Origin: Fremontodendron californicum
Lineage: Eukaryota; Streptophyta; Magnoliopsida; Malvales; Malvaceae
DNA length: 64,000 nt
Reading direction: 5' to 3'
NCBI GenBank assembly: GCA_030761205.1
Contig: JAULJL010000025.1
Span: 382,001-446,000, forward strand
The notes under the pieces were generated by a model, which saw nothing but the letters and a program-made list of their open reading frames with translations, was not told the origin of the DNA and ran no database searches. Shown here one piece after another: positions 12,650 through 23,762 of this stretch. Numbering within the stretch: position 1 is the stretch's first letter; each line of letters starts with the position of its first letter. A program made the translations under genes and the position numbers.

Positions 12650-15045
12650 TTTAAGGACAAACTTGGAAAGTGGTAAGAAGTTATAAGTGAAGGAAATAAA
12701 AGAAGAAAGGATCAAATTGAACATATTAAAAAAGTTTAGGGGCTTAATGGTTATTTATAAAAAGTTGAGGGACCAATATGCAATTATACCAAAAACAAAA
12801 CAAAATATCTCTTATATTCAAGTGATCTCCCGAATACACTATAAATTTTCCTTGTCTTCTTCAAGTGGCAGCCGGCCTCCCATCCTCCCTCTCTCTCAAA
12901 ATTCTCTTCAAACAACTCCACCAAAAATCTCAACAACAATTACATCCAAGGTTAGTTTCTTGATAAATTCTTCTATTTCTTTAGATATTCTACTTGAGCA
13001 TGCTAAGATTTTAGCTCCATAAACATGTTAAGGTCTGAAATCCATCTATTAAGTATGAATTTTACTCATTTTTGGTAAGAATTAAAAGGATTTGAAAGCA
13101 TGAACAAGAAAATGGGAAGAAAAAGCAAAACAGGGGAATTTGAGCATGCTTGCTGTTCGGATTTGCTGGGTTCGGCACAGCTGGGTTTGTATTTTTTTGA
13201 TATTTTTCCTAGAAACTAGACTTCAATATGAGAATTTTGGTTTTTGAATCACCCAAAACAGATAAGCTGTTAAAAAGATAAAATTCGGTGAAGTTGGCTG
13301 TTCAGTGTGACCCCTGTTTCAGCATAGTTTCGGGATTTATCAAATTTGACCAAGATTTTGTTCTAATTGTCTAAGTTAGTTATTTTCTTCATAAATTAGA
13401 CTTATTGGTACCAAACTCAAGTTATGATTTTATAATCTAGCTTGATAGTATGGAATTTATTGCTTAAGATAAATATAGTACTATTGATGGTTATGGATTA
13501 TGAAAATCTCTAAGGCATAGAGTACTAGAAAGGAATTTGATAAGGACATGAATATGGAGATGAATTATGGAGAAAATGGTTATGGAAATGATATTAAAAA
13601 TTAAGGATATGTTGTTTTGAGTATGAGAAATTAGTATTGACCTTGAGGGAAGATTATGAGGTTTAAGTTGAATTCATAAGTGTGTAATGCTTTGAGTATG
13701 TATAGATACTAATTATCGTTAATCTCTAGGCCACGTAGATCCGACGTCACCTGTGGATCCCGAAGTTTCAGGTCGAGGTGTACAGTGAGATCATCTCAAG
13801 GATTATGAGTAGACGACAACTATAGTTATTTGAAATTTCTTTAATTATAATTATATTTTTTTTAGCATAATAATTATTTTACGTAATAAAGGTATATACG
13901 ATATTTAATCATATGAATTGATTTGTTATTAAAGTATTTTTATTTCAAAAAATATTATATCGAGTAAGTTGGTTGATTTATGAAATATGATTTTACATAG
14001 AATTTGACGTACATGGTTTTGGCTCCACCTGACTTAATGTATGAGATTATTTCCTTGACCGGAATACGGGAGCTGCGTGCTACGCCTTTGTGGCGGGAGC
14101 CACCTCTAGAGTCCCTATTCTGTGATATTAGACCGGAATACGGGAGCTGCGTGCTACGCCTTTGTGGCGGGAGCCACCTCCAGAGTCCCCATTCCGTGAT
14201 ATTAGACTGGGGTATGGGAGCTGCGTGCTACGCCTTTGTGGTGGGAGCCACCTCCAGAGTCCCTATCCCGTTATATTTGCCTTTTGGGGGCACATCATAG
14301 CGACACATATGCCTTTGGGGCGTCCTATGGTGGTATTGGCCTTTGGGGCCGGCTACTAGTATGCCTACATGGATATTGCCTGGTTATTTCGTGGATGTAT
14401 TCTTATGCATGACAGTAAGTTGGAGCCCAATTATACGTAACTTGATTTACTTCACAGATTTAATACATTGATTTAATATTATAATATTGTTATACATTTG
14501 AAAAGCTTGCTACGTCTTTGAATTACTCATTATGATTTTATTATTATTTATTTTGAAAATGTCAATTATGCTTTACAGATTACCATTATGGTTTTCACAC
14601 GCTTTAAAAGTTGTCTACTCACTGAGATATTCATATATCTCACCTTTTTCATATTCTCATTTTCAGGTGACAGTTAGGTGTTGGGATTGCAACCTTCCTC
14701 TATTCTCTGCTTCAAATAGTATTTTGACGTGGTGGACATCATATTAAAAATTTATTGAAGTCTTGATCTTTTGATGTTTTTATCTAGTAAACCTTGCTGA
14801 GATAGGTTTACTTTTGGATATATTGTATATATTTGAAGATATGAGACAATAGATCAATATGTTTTGATTTGAACATAAATTGATCATGGATAATTTTTGA
14901 ATATGTATGGATATATGTGATAATAGTATAGAGTAATATTGCTGGTTGAGGATATGAATTGAGTGTTATTTGTAGGAGGGTTATAGTTGAGATAGAAAGG
15001 AAACCCTGCCGGATATTAGGTAGATTATCCGGACAGGGTGTTACA
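12650..15045 (+). repeat. 5' LTR of Tekay-like copy B (5'-truncated)
   Basis: It matches the 3' LTR at 19163 onward and the complete LTR of copy C (2,450 bp) but lacks the first ~49 bp, including the TGTAACAACC terminus. Minisatellite abuts the break. It ends in GGGTGTTACA at 15045. It differs at many positions from its own 3' LTR, including one concentrated block near 14472-14610. Confidence 0.93.
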
Positions 15046-15048
15046 ATT

Positions 15049-15060
15049 TGGTATCAGAGC
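15049..15060 (+). other. Primer binding site, tRNA-Met type (copy B)
   Basis: TGGTATCAGAGC is placed 3 bp after the LTR end, as in copies A and C. Confidence 0.93.
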
Positions 15061-15139
15061 AAGGTTATAGGTCCTGTGGACTTAGAAACTGTTTGTTGAA
15101 GTATTAAAATATGGTCACTTGTGCGGGAAATCAGACACA

Positions 15140-16295
15140 ATGCCACCACGTAAAAGAGGAAGGCCTAGAATCAATCCCCTACCCCAAAATAGGGATAGAA
15201 ATGTTAGAAATGTGAATACTGAAGAATATGGGTTGCAAGATTTTAATGGGGTCTTTGGAATCAGATTTAGCCTGGTCATGGCTACAAAAATTTGAGACTA
15301 CTTCCATTACTCTTCAGATTCCCGAGCCTATGAGGTTACCATGTGTGGTGCAATTTTTGGAGGATCATGCACACACATGGTGGAAAACTACAGTGCAAAG
15401 GTATGCTGGACGTCCTGCCATAACCTGGGCAGATTTTCGAAGAGAGTTTGAAGAAAAATATTATTCTCGGGCCTTGCGGGAAAAGAAATGGACTGAGTTT
15501 ATGAATTTAAAATAGGGTGGTATGTCAGTAGCAGAGTACGAGCAAAAATTCAGTGAACTATCAGAATTTGCTCCATCGATAGTAGCCAACGATGCTGATA
15601 GATGCAAGAAATTCCAAGATGGGCTACATGTTAGTATTCGAGATAGGTTGACGACCCTGGATACAGATGACTTTAATAAATGGGTCAACATGGCAATCAA
15701 AGCTGAACAGAATCTGAAAGAAATGAAAGATAGAGAAGAGATGTTCAGAAAAAGAAAATGGCAGTTCTCCAGTGAGGACGTGAGGCCTAAGAAAAGTTAT
15801 GTAAAAAGCAGTGTCAGTGGTTCCAAACCCTTGAGATTTCAGGAGGGATTAGACAGAAAGCCTATTAGTGGTTCTTCTAGCAGACTTATCATTGGACCTC
15901 AACAGCAGACTAGATTGCCACCTGGGAGGTCAGGAGGACCTCGTACATTGACTTATCCTCAGTGTCCCCATTGTGGGAGGAATCACCCTGGTGAATGTTG
16001 GAGACTACAGGGTGTGTGTTTTTACTGCAAATAACCGAGACACATGAAACGGGATTGTCCCAAGCTGGAGAATAAGGGAGTTACTAGTCAGTTGTCAGTG
16101 GGTCAAAGAGAAAGGATCCAACCTACTGCTGCACATCAGCCGACAGCAGTTAGAGATAGAATTGGGGTACAATCTCAAGTTGGTTCATCTACTGGCCCTC
16201 GACAGAGTGGACAGCCTGGTAGACCTCGAACTGCAGCCAGAATTTATGCTATGACCCAACAACAGGCTCAGGCTACTCCTGAAGTGGTTACAGGG
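15140..16295 (+). pseudogene. Defective gag of Tekay-like copy B
   Basis: The ATG is at 15140. A 176-bp deletion relative to copy A, between two CTGA tetranucleotides, removes the Ala/Pro-rich linker and shifts the frame. The capsid-like part resumes near 15228, is cut by TAG at 15513-15515 (copies A and C have CAG) and resumes at 15522. A first zinc-knuckle-like motif (CPHCGRNHPGEC) is followed by a canonical CX2CX4HX4C knuckle interrupted by TAA at 16032-16034 (CFYCK-stop-PRHMKRDC). The tail contains a Gln/Pro-rich stretch (RIYAMTQQQAQATPEVVTG). It then runs out of frame at the junction where protease has been deleted. The TAA is shared with copy C; the 176-bp deletion and TAG are private. 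Confidence 0.92.
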
Positions 16296-16297
16296 AA

Positions 16298-19126
16298 TTG
16301 GAGTTTACTATCGACTTAATCCCTGGCAGTGCTCCTATTTCTCAAGCACCCTATAGAATGGCACCTTCGGAGCTAAAGGAATTGAAAGTGCAGTTGCAAG
16401 ACCTAGTTGACAGAGGTTTCATTCGGCCTAGTACTTCACCGTGGGGAGCACCGATTTTATTTGTAAAGAAAAAGGATGGATCTTTACGATTGTGTATCGA
16501 CTACCGGCAACTGAACAAGGTCACCATTAAGAATAAGTATCCTTTGCCAAGGATTGATGACTTGTTTGATCAGTTGCAAGGTGCAAGTGTGTTCTCCAAA
16601 ATAGACCTAAGATCGGGTTATCATCAATTGAAGATTAAAGAATCTGATATTCCAAAGACTGCTTTTAGAACTCGATATGGTCATTATGAATTCTTAGTTA
16701 TGCCTTTTGGGCTAACTAATGCACCTGCAGTCTTTATGGATTTGATGAATAGGGTGTTTCGACGCTACTTAGATAAGTTTGTTATTGTTTTCATCGATGA
16801 CATCCTAGTTTATTCCAGGAATAAGGATGATCATGTAAGCCATTTGAGAACGGTGTTGCAGACCATGCGTGAAAAGTAACTTTATGCTAAATTTTCCAAG
16901 TGTGAATTCTGGCTAGACAAAGTAGCATTCCTTGGTCATGTAGTTTCTAAAGAAAGGATTTTTGTAGATCCACAAAAGATAGAAGCTGTAGTTGCTTGGG
17001 AAAGACCCACTAATGTCACAAAAGTTAGGAGCTTTCTCGGATTGGCAGGGTACTATCAAAGATTCGTGGAAGGATTTTCCATGATTGCCTCTCTTTTGTC
17101 AAAATTAACAAGGAAGCATGCTAAGTTTGAGTGGACTGACGAATGTGAGCAAGCTTTCCAAGAGCTCAAGCGTAGATTGACCACAGCATCAATTCTTACA
17201 CTACCATCAGGGACTGGAAGCTTTGTGGTATACAGTGATGCCTCGAGGAGAGGTTTGGGTTGCGTTTTGATGCAACATGGGAAGGTGATAGCTTATGCTT
17301 CTCGACAACTGAAACAGCATGAGCAAAACTATCCCACTCAGGATTTAGAGTTGGCGGCAGTGGTGTTTGCACTGAAAATTTGGAGGCATTATTTATTTGG
17401 AGAAAAATGTACAATCTACACTGATCATAAGAGTCTGAAATATCTGATGGATCAGAAAGAATTAAATTTGAGGCAAAGGAGATGGTTGGAATCGATAAAA
17501 GATTATGACTGTCTAATTGACTACCACCCAGGAAAGGCCAATGTAGTGGCCGATGCTCTTAGTAGAAAGTCTTCTAGTTCTCTTGCTCATATCCGAGCAA
17601 TTCAGAAACCCTTACAAAATGAGTTGAAGTCTTTACCTTTAGAATTGATGATTGATGAGAATAATCTCCTGATAGCCCACTTGAAGGTTAAACCGATTCA
17701 TATTGATTGGATACGTGAAGCACAAAATAATGACCCTATGCTGGTAAAGTTAAAGCAAGAAGTAAGGGATGGTGTGAGGACTGACTTTCAAATAAAGGAT
17801 GAAGATGTACTGATAATGAAAAATAGGCTTTGTGTGCCTCAGGATGAAGAACTCCGGAAGGTGATTTTGGAGGAAGCTCATAATGCACCATACGCGTTAC
17901 ATCCCGGTAGTGTGAAGATGTATCGAACCTTAAGAGAACATTATTGGTGGCAAGGTATGAAACGGGACATAGCTGAGTTTGTTTCTAGATGCTTGGTATG
18001 CCAACAAATTAAAGCCGAGCATCAAAAACCTTCTGGGAAATTGAACCCCCTACCTATTCCTCAATGGAAGTGGGAAGATATTGCTATGGATTTCGTTTCA
18101 GGATTACCAAGAACACAGTCTGGTTATGACAGCATTTGGGTGATTGTTGATCGTTTGACAAAATCAGCTCACTTTTTGCCAGTCAAGAAGACTTTTTCCA
18201 TGGAAAGATTGGCTAAACTTTATGTGAACGAAATTGTTAGGTTACATGGTGCCCCAGTATCGATTGTATCTGATCGAGACCCCCGATTCACATCTCGATT
18301 TTGGCCAAGTTTGCAGAATGCTATGGGCACTAAACTCAAGTTCAGTACTGCTTTTCATCCTCAGACAGATGGACAATCTGAAGGACAATTCAAATTTAGG
18401 AAGATATGCTCAGATCTTGTATTATGGAATTCAAAGGAAACTGGGATGAACACTTGCCCTTAGCAGAGTTTGCGTATAACAATAGTTATCAGTCCAGCAT
18501 CGACATGGCTCCGTTTGAAGCTTTGTATGGAAGGAAGTGCAGAACTCTAGTGTGTTGGGATGATACAGATGAAAGGAAATTACTAGGTCCAGAAATTGTT
18601 ATGATGACTGCAGACAAAGTTAAGGTAATTCGGGAAAAGATAAAAATAGCTCAAGATCTACAAAAGAGCTATGCAGATAATCGGAGAAAAGATTTAGAGT
18701 TTGAAGTTGGTGATATGGTATTTTTGAAAGTGACTCCTTGGAAGGGAGTAATCCGGTTTGGAAGTGACTCCTCGATATATAGGGCCGTATGAGATCATTG
18801 AACGGATTGGGCCAGTTGCTTATAGATTGTCCTTACCAGAAGAATTGTCATGAATTCATAATGTGTTCCATGTTTCTATGCTCCGAAAGTACATTTTCGA
18901 TTCTTCACATATATTGAAGGACTTGCCTATGGAAATTGAGGAAAATTTAACTTATGAAGAGCAGCCGGTTGAGATTTTGGATAGAAAGGACCAAGTTCTA
19001 AGGACTAAGACTATTCCATTAGTGAAAGTTCATTGGAGGAATCATTCATATGAAGAAGCTATATGGGAAATGGAGGAAGATATGCGGACTCAAAATCCTC
19101 ACTTGTTCAATCAAGTTGGTAAGTAA
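16298..19126 (+). pseudogene. Defective pol of Tekay-like copy B (RT, RNase H, integrase, chromodomain)
   Basis: The reading begins at EFTIDLIPG, just upstream of reverse transcriptase; no protease precedes it. RT motifs are intact (CIDYRQLNKVT, FSKIDLRSGYHQL, VMPFGLTNAP, FIDDILVYS). TAA at 16877-16879 interrupts the frame after MREK. The same frame resumes through RNase H (VVYSDASRRGLG, DLELAAVVFALKIW, YTDHKSL, VADALSR) and integrase: CLVCQQ, then catalytic D in AMDFVSG, D in VSDRDPRF and E in GQSEG. A 1-bp deletion at about 18380 shifts the frame directly after that Glu. Reading continues from 18406 (CIMEFKGNWDEHLPLAEFAYNN), has a net 11-bp loss near 18760, a TGA at 18851-18853, and a C-terminal chromodomain-like tail (TIPLVKVHWRNHSYEEAIWE). 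The order RT-RNase H-IN-chromodomain marks a chromovirus, probably Tekay/Del. Confidence 0.93.
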
Positions 19127-19149
19127 ATTTCGAGGACGAAATTTTTTCT

Positions 19150-19162
19150 AAGGGGGGTAAGT
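19150..19162 (+). other. Polypurine tract of copy B
   Basis: AAGGGGGGTAAGT immediately precedes the TGTAACAACC start of the 3' LTR. It is the expected plus-strand priming site. Confidence 0.88.
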
Positions 19163-21572
19163 TGTAACAACCGAGGTTACGTATAATCATGTAAAGTTAA
19201 ATTCCGAAAATTTTAAGGACAAACTTGGAAAGTGGTAAGAAGTTATAAGTGAATGAAATAAAAGAAGAAAGGATCAAATTGAACATATTAAAAAAGTTTA
19301 GGGGCTTAATTGTTATTTATAAAAAGTTGAGGGACCAATATGCAATTATACCAAAAACAAAACAAAATATCTCTTATATTCAAGTGATCTCCCGAAAACA
19401 CTAGAAATTTTCCTTCTCTTCTTCAAGTGGCAGCCGGCCTCCCATCCTCCCCCTCTCTCAAAATTCTCTTCAAACAACTCCACCAAAAATCTCAACAACA
19501 ATTACATTCAAGGTTAGTTTCTTGATAAATTCTTCTATTTCTTTAGATATTCTACTTGAGCATGCTAAGATTTTAGCTCCATAAACATGTTAAGGTCTGA
19601 AATCCATCTATTAAGTATGAATTTTTCTCATTTTTGGTAAGAATTAAAAGGATTTGAAAGCATGAACAAGAAAATGGGAAGAAAACGCAAAACAGGGGAA
19701 TTTGAGCATGCTTGCTGTTCGGATTTTCTGGGTTCGGCAAAGCTGGATTTGTATTTTTTTGATATTTTTCCTAGAAACTATACTTCAATATGAGAATTTT
19801 GGTTTTTGAATCACCCAAAACCGATAAGCGGTTAAAAAGATAAAATTCGGTGAAGTTGGCTGTTCAGTGTGACCCCTGTTTCAGCATAGTTTCGGGATTT
19901 ATCAAATTTGACCAAGATTTTGTTCTAATTGTCTAAGTTAGTTATTTTCTTCATAAATTAGACTTATTGGTACCAAACTCAAGTTATGATTTTATAATCT
20001 AGCTTGATAGTATGGAATTTATTGCTTAAGATAAATATAGTACTATTGATGGTTATGGATTATGAAAATCTCTAAGGCATAGAGTACTAGAAAGGAATTT
20101 GATAAGGACATGAATATGGAGTTGAATTATGGAGAAAATGGTTATGGAAATGATATTAAAAATTAAGGATATGTTGTTTTGAGTATGAGAAATTAGTATT
20201 GACCTTGAGGGAAGATTATGAGATTTAAGTTGAATTCATAAGTGTGTAATGCTTTGAGTATGTATAGATACTAATTATCGTTAATCTCTAGGCCACGTAG
20301 ATCCGACGTCACCTGTGGATCCCGAAGTTTCAGGTCGAGGTGTACAGTGAGATCATCTCAAGGATTGTGAGTATACGACAACTATAGTTATTTGAAATTT
20401 CTTTAATTATAATTATATATATTTTTTAGCATAATAATTATTTTACGTAATAAAGGTATATACGATATTTAATCATATGAATTGATTTGTTATTAAAGTA
20501 TTTTTATTTCAAAAAATATTATATCGAGTAAGTTGGTTGATTTATGAAATATGATTTTACATAGAATTTGACGTACATGGTTTTGGCTCCACCTGACTTA
20601 ATGTATGAGATTATTTCCTTGACTGGAATACGGGAGCTGCGTGCTACGCCTTTGTGGCGGGAGCCACCTCCAGAGTCCCTATTCCGTGATATTAGACTGG
20701 AATACGGGAGCTGTGTGCTACGCCTTTGTGGCGGGAGCCACCTCCAGAGTCCCCATTCCGTGATATTAGACTGGGGTATGGGAGCTGCGTGCTATGCCTT
20801 TGTGGTGGGAGCCACCTCCAGAGTCCCTATCCCGTTATATTTGCCTTTTGGGGGCACATCATAGCGACACATATGCCTTTGGGGCGTCCTATGGTGGTAT
20901 TGGCCTTTGGGGCCGGCTACTAGTATGCCTACATGGATATTGCCTGGTTATTTCTTGGATGTATTCTTATGCATGACAGTAAGTTGGAACCCAATTATAC
21001 GTAACTTGATTTTCTTCACAGATTTAATACATTGATTTAGTATTATAATACTGATATATATTTGAAAACTTCGCTACATCTTCGAATTATTCATTATGGT
21101 TTTACTATTATTTATTTTGAAAACGTCTATTATGTTTTAAAGGATTATAATCATAGTTTTCAAATGTTTTAAAAGTTGTCTACTCACTGAGATATTCATA
21201 TATCTCACCTTTTCATATTCTCATTTTCAGGTGACAGTTAGTTGTTGGGATTGCAACCTTCCTCTATTCCCTGCTTCAAATAGTATTTTGACGTGGTGGA
21301 CATCATATTAAAAATTTATTGAAGTCTTGATCTTTTGATGTTTTTATCTAGTAAACCTTGCTGAGATAGGTTTACTTTTGGATATATTGTATATATTTGA
21401 AGATATGAGACAATAGATCAATATGTTTTGATTTGAACATAAATTGATCATGGATAATTTTTGAATATGTATGGATATATGTGATAATAGTATAGAGGAA
21501 TATTGCTGGTTGAGGATATGAATTGAGTGTTATTTGTAGGAGGGTTATAGTTGAGATAGAAAGGAAACCCTG
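19163..21572 (+). repeat. 3' LTR of copy B, left part (interrupted by element D)
   Basis: It starts TGTAACAACCGAGG after the polypurine tract and runs to AAACCCTG, where element D is inserted. The LTR resumes at 35195. Between about 21039 and 21178 it carries a sequence type different from its own 5' LTR but matching the LTR fragment at 37460-37600. Confidence 0.95.
21568..21572. other. Target site duplication of element D, left copy
   Basis: CCCTG precedes the TGATAACTCG start of the element and is repeated directly after its end at 35195-35199. It is a 5-bp duplication typical of LTR retrotransposon integration. Confidence 0.95.
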
Positions 21573-23654
21573 TGATAACTCGTATAATTATATAGTTTTT
21601 AGTTATGTTTTATTATTGTTTTGTGTCAAATACGAGTTATTATTGTTTAGTCTAATTGTGTTTATGATCTTTTATATTTTTATGTATTTTGGTGTTTTTC
21701 ACAAGTTTCTTTGAGTGATTTCAGATTACTAGAATTAAGGGCAAATCCAGTTCAGTTTCAGTTCCGACACCTTTTGCCATATCAGCTATATCTCGAGTTT
21801 CATTGAAGCAATAAGGCTGAAATTTGTAGCCATGCAAAGCTAAGAGGCATATCTATCTTTTTCATGTTTTACACTTCTTAAAACGGAGTCGTTTTCCCTA
21901 GCAAAATCGATCATCAAGTTGGCTGATGTGCAATGACGTCTGTGCTGACATGTTTTCGTATTTTGCCCATATCTGCTTAACCACATCAGAAAATGAGCTG
22001 ATTCCAACGGCTATGGTTCCGTAACTGATAGGGGAACCTTTGTCTAGAAGACCATATGATCATATCAGGCCTCTAATATTGACGAACTCGACCATCAAGT
22101 TGGCTGATGTGCAATGACGTCTGTGCTGACCTGTTTTCGTATTTTGCCCATATCGGCTTATCCACATCAGCAAATGAGCTGATTCCAACGGCTATGGATC
22201 CGTAACTGATAGGGGAACCTTTTTCTAGAAGACCATGTGATCAGATCAGGCCTCCAACATTGACGAAATCGACCATCAAGTTGGCTGATCAAAATTGTCA
22301 TACAATATGACGAAAATTGTTAGAAAAATTCACCCACCTATTATACCTACCTTTGAAATTTGTAAAGCTTGTCTCTTGTCATTTAGCCTTCCAAAATGTG
22401 TATAAATAGAGGGCCTTGGATGATTGTAGAGGATCATATTGTACATAGGTAGGATATTAGCCATTTTAATAAAATTCTCTAAGTTTTCTTCTTCTTTCTT
22501 TTCTCTAGTTTTCTTTCTTTTCTCTAGTTTTCTTTTTCTTTAGAGAGAGCAAGAGGTTGGATAATTAATATTCTTCCTCTTCTTCTTTCTTTCTTTTATT
22601 TTCTTCTTAGATTTTCTTTAATTTTATGTTTATGTTTATAATGCCTATGCTAGGCTAAACTTCTATTTGGTTAAGGGTGATTTCAAAGCCCTAGACATGT
22701 TTTGTGATTGATTTTCAGATTCTATCTATCATTAATTTTCTATCAAAGTTGCTTATGTTCTTCTACAAGAATTGTTCATGATGTTGTCTAGATTTATTTA
22801 GGTGTACAACTAGATAGATCTTGATAATTATCTATTGCTAGTTTAGGAGTCTTGATCCGTGTAATTGTCTTGATTTCCTATTCATAAGTGGCAATTTGTG
22901 ATTAATGATTATGGTCAAGTTTTCAATAATTGCAAAGTGGAACATAACCTAAGTTGAACAATCCGAGCTTATGTGTTTGTTGCTTAGATCAACCTATCTT
23001 TCTCATCATAAAGCTGCCATTAAATTGAATTTAGAGAGCTTATTCTAGGTTGTTTAATGGTGAGAGATTAAATAGAGAGCTTGTTCTATTTAACGACAAA
23101 CTAAGGAAAGATTGGGGTAACAGAGCTTGTTGTTATCTACGGTTGTTAACTTTGATAGTTGGTTGATATTGATAGATCTGAAATTGATTCTTAATGATGT
23201 CTAGTGGTGGAGAATGAAACTTTAACCATATTTTTCATATTTGATTCTTCTTACTTATTTGTTTTCTTACTTTTAGTTTGCTTATTTTTTATATTTATTT
23301 TTATTGGCTGGTTATACCGCCTAATTTGTATATTAACTTTGTTTTATTTTTATTGGCTGGTTATACCGCCTAATTTAGTATATATATTTTTATTGGCTGG
23401 TTATACCGCCTAATTTAGTATATATATTTTTATTGGCTGGTTATACCGCCTTGCATCTTATTCTTATTATTTACTTTAGTTTAAATCTGGCTTCAAAAAC
23501 CCCTTTTCTTTTATTGTTCTTGAATTTAAGTTTTAAACTATTAACTTATAAACTAAAACCCAATCCCTGAGGACTCGACCCTTGCTAACTACTATACTTA
23601 CAATTTATCTTTTTAGTGCAAGGTTAAATAAGATACACTCTTTTGGGTGCATCA
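21573..23654 (+). repeat. 5' LTR of element D
   Basis: It starts TGATAACTCG and ends GGGTGCATCA, giving TGAT/ATCA inverted ends. Internally it holds 2.1 tandem copies of a 181-bp unit (21907-22290, marked by CATCAAGTTGGCTGATGTGC) and a four-copy minisatellite with spacings of 49, 40 and 40 bp (23298-23450, marked by ATTGGCTGGTTATACCGCC). The promoter is annotated separately. It is identical in length to the 3' LTR. Confidence 0.95.
22401..22408 (+). promoter_or_regulatory. TATA box of element D 5' LTR
   Basis: TATAAATA lies in AATGTGTATAAATAGAGG, a strong plant TATA context, so transcription should start about 25-30 bp downstream. An AATAAA at 22468-22473 would act as the poly(A) signal in the 3' LTR copy, implying a short R region. 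The 3' LTR carries the same box at 33941-33948. Confidence 0.75.
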
Positions 23655-23660
23655 AGTTTT

Positions 23661-23678
23661 TGGCGCCGTTGCCGGGGA
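23661..23678 (+). other. Primer binding site of element D, tRNA-Asp type
   Basis: TGGCGCCGTTGCCGGGGA lies 6 bp after the 5' LTR. It is complementary to the 3' end of plant aspartate tRNA, which is the primer reported for Athila-type elements. Confidence 0.9.
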
Positions 23679-23762
23679 TTGCTTTCTTTAGTTTATTAGT
23701 TTATTGGTTTATTCTTATTTTCTGTTCTAATTATTTACTTTCTTATTTTTTTTTATTAGTGA

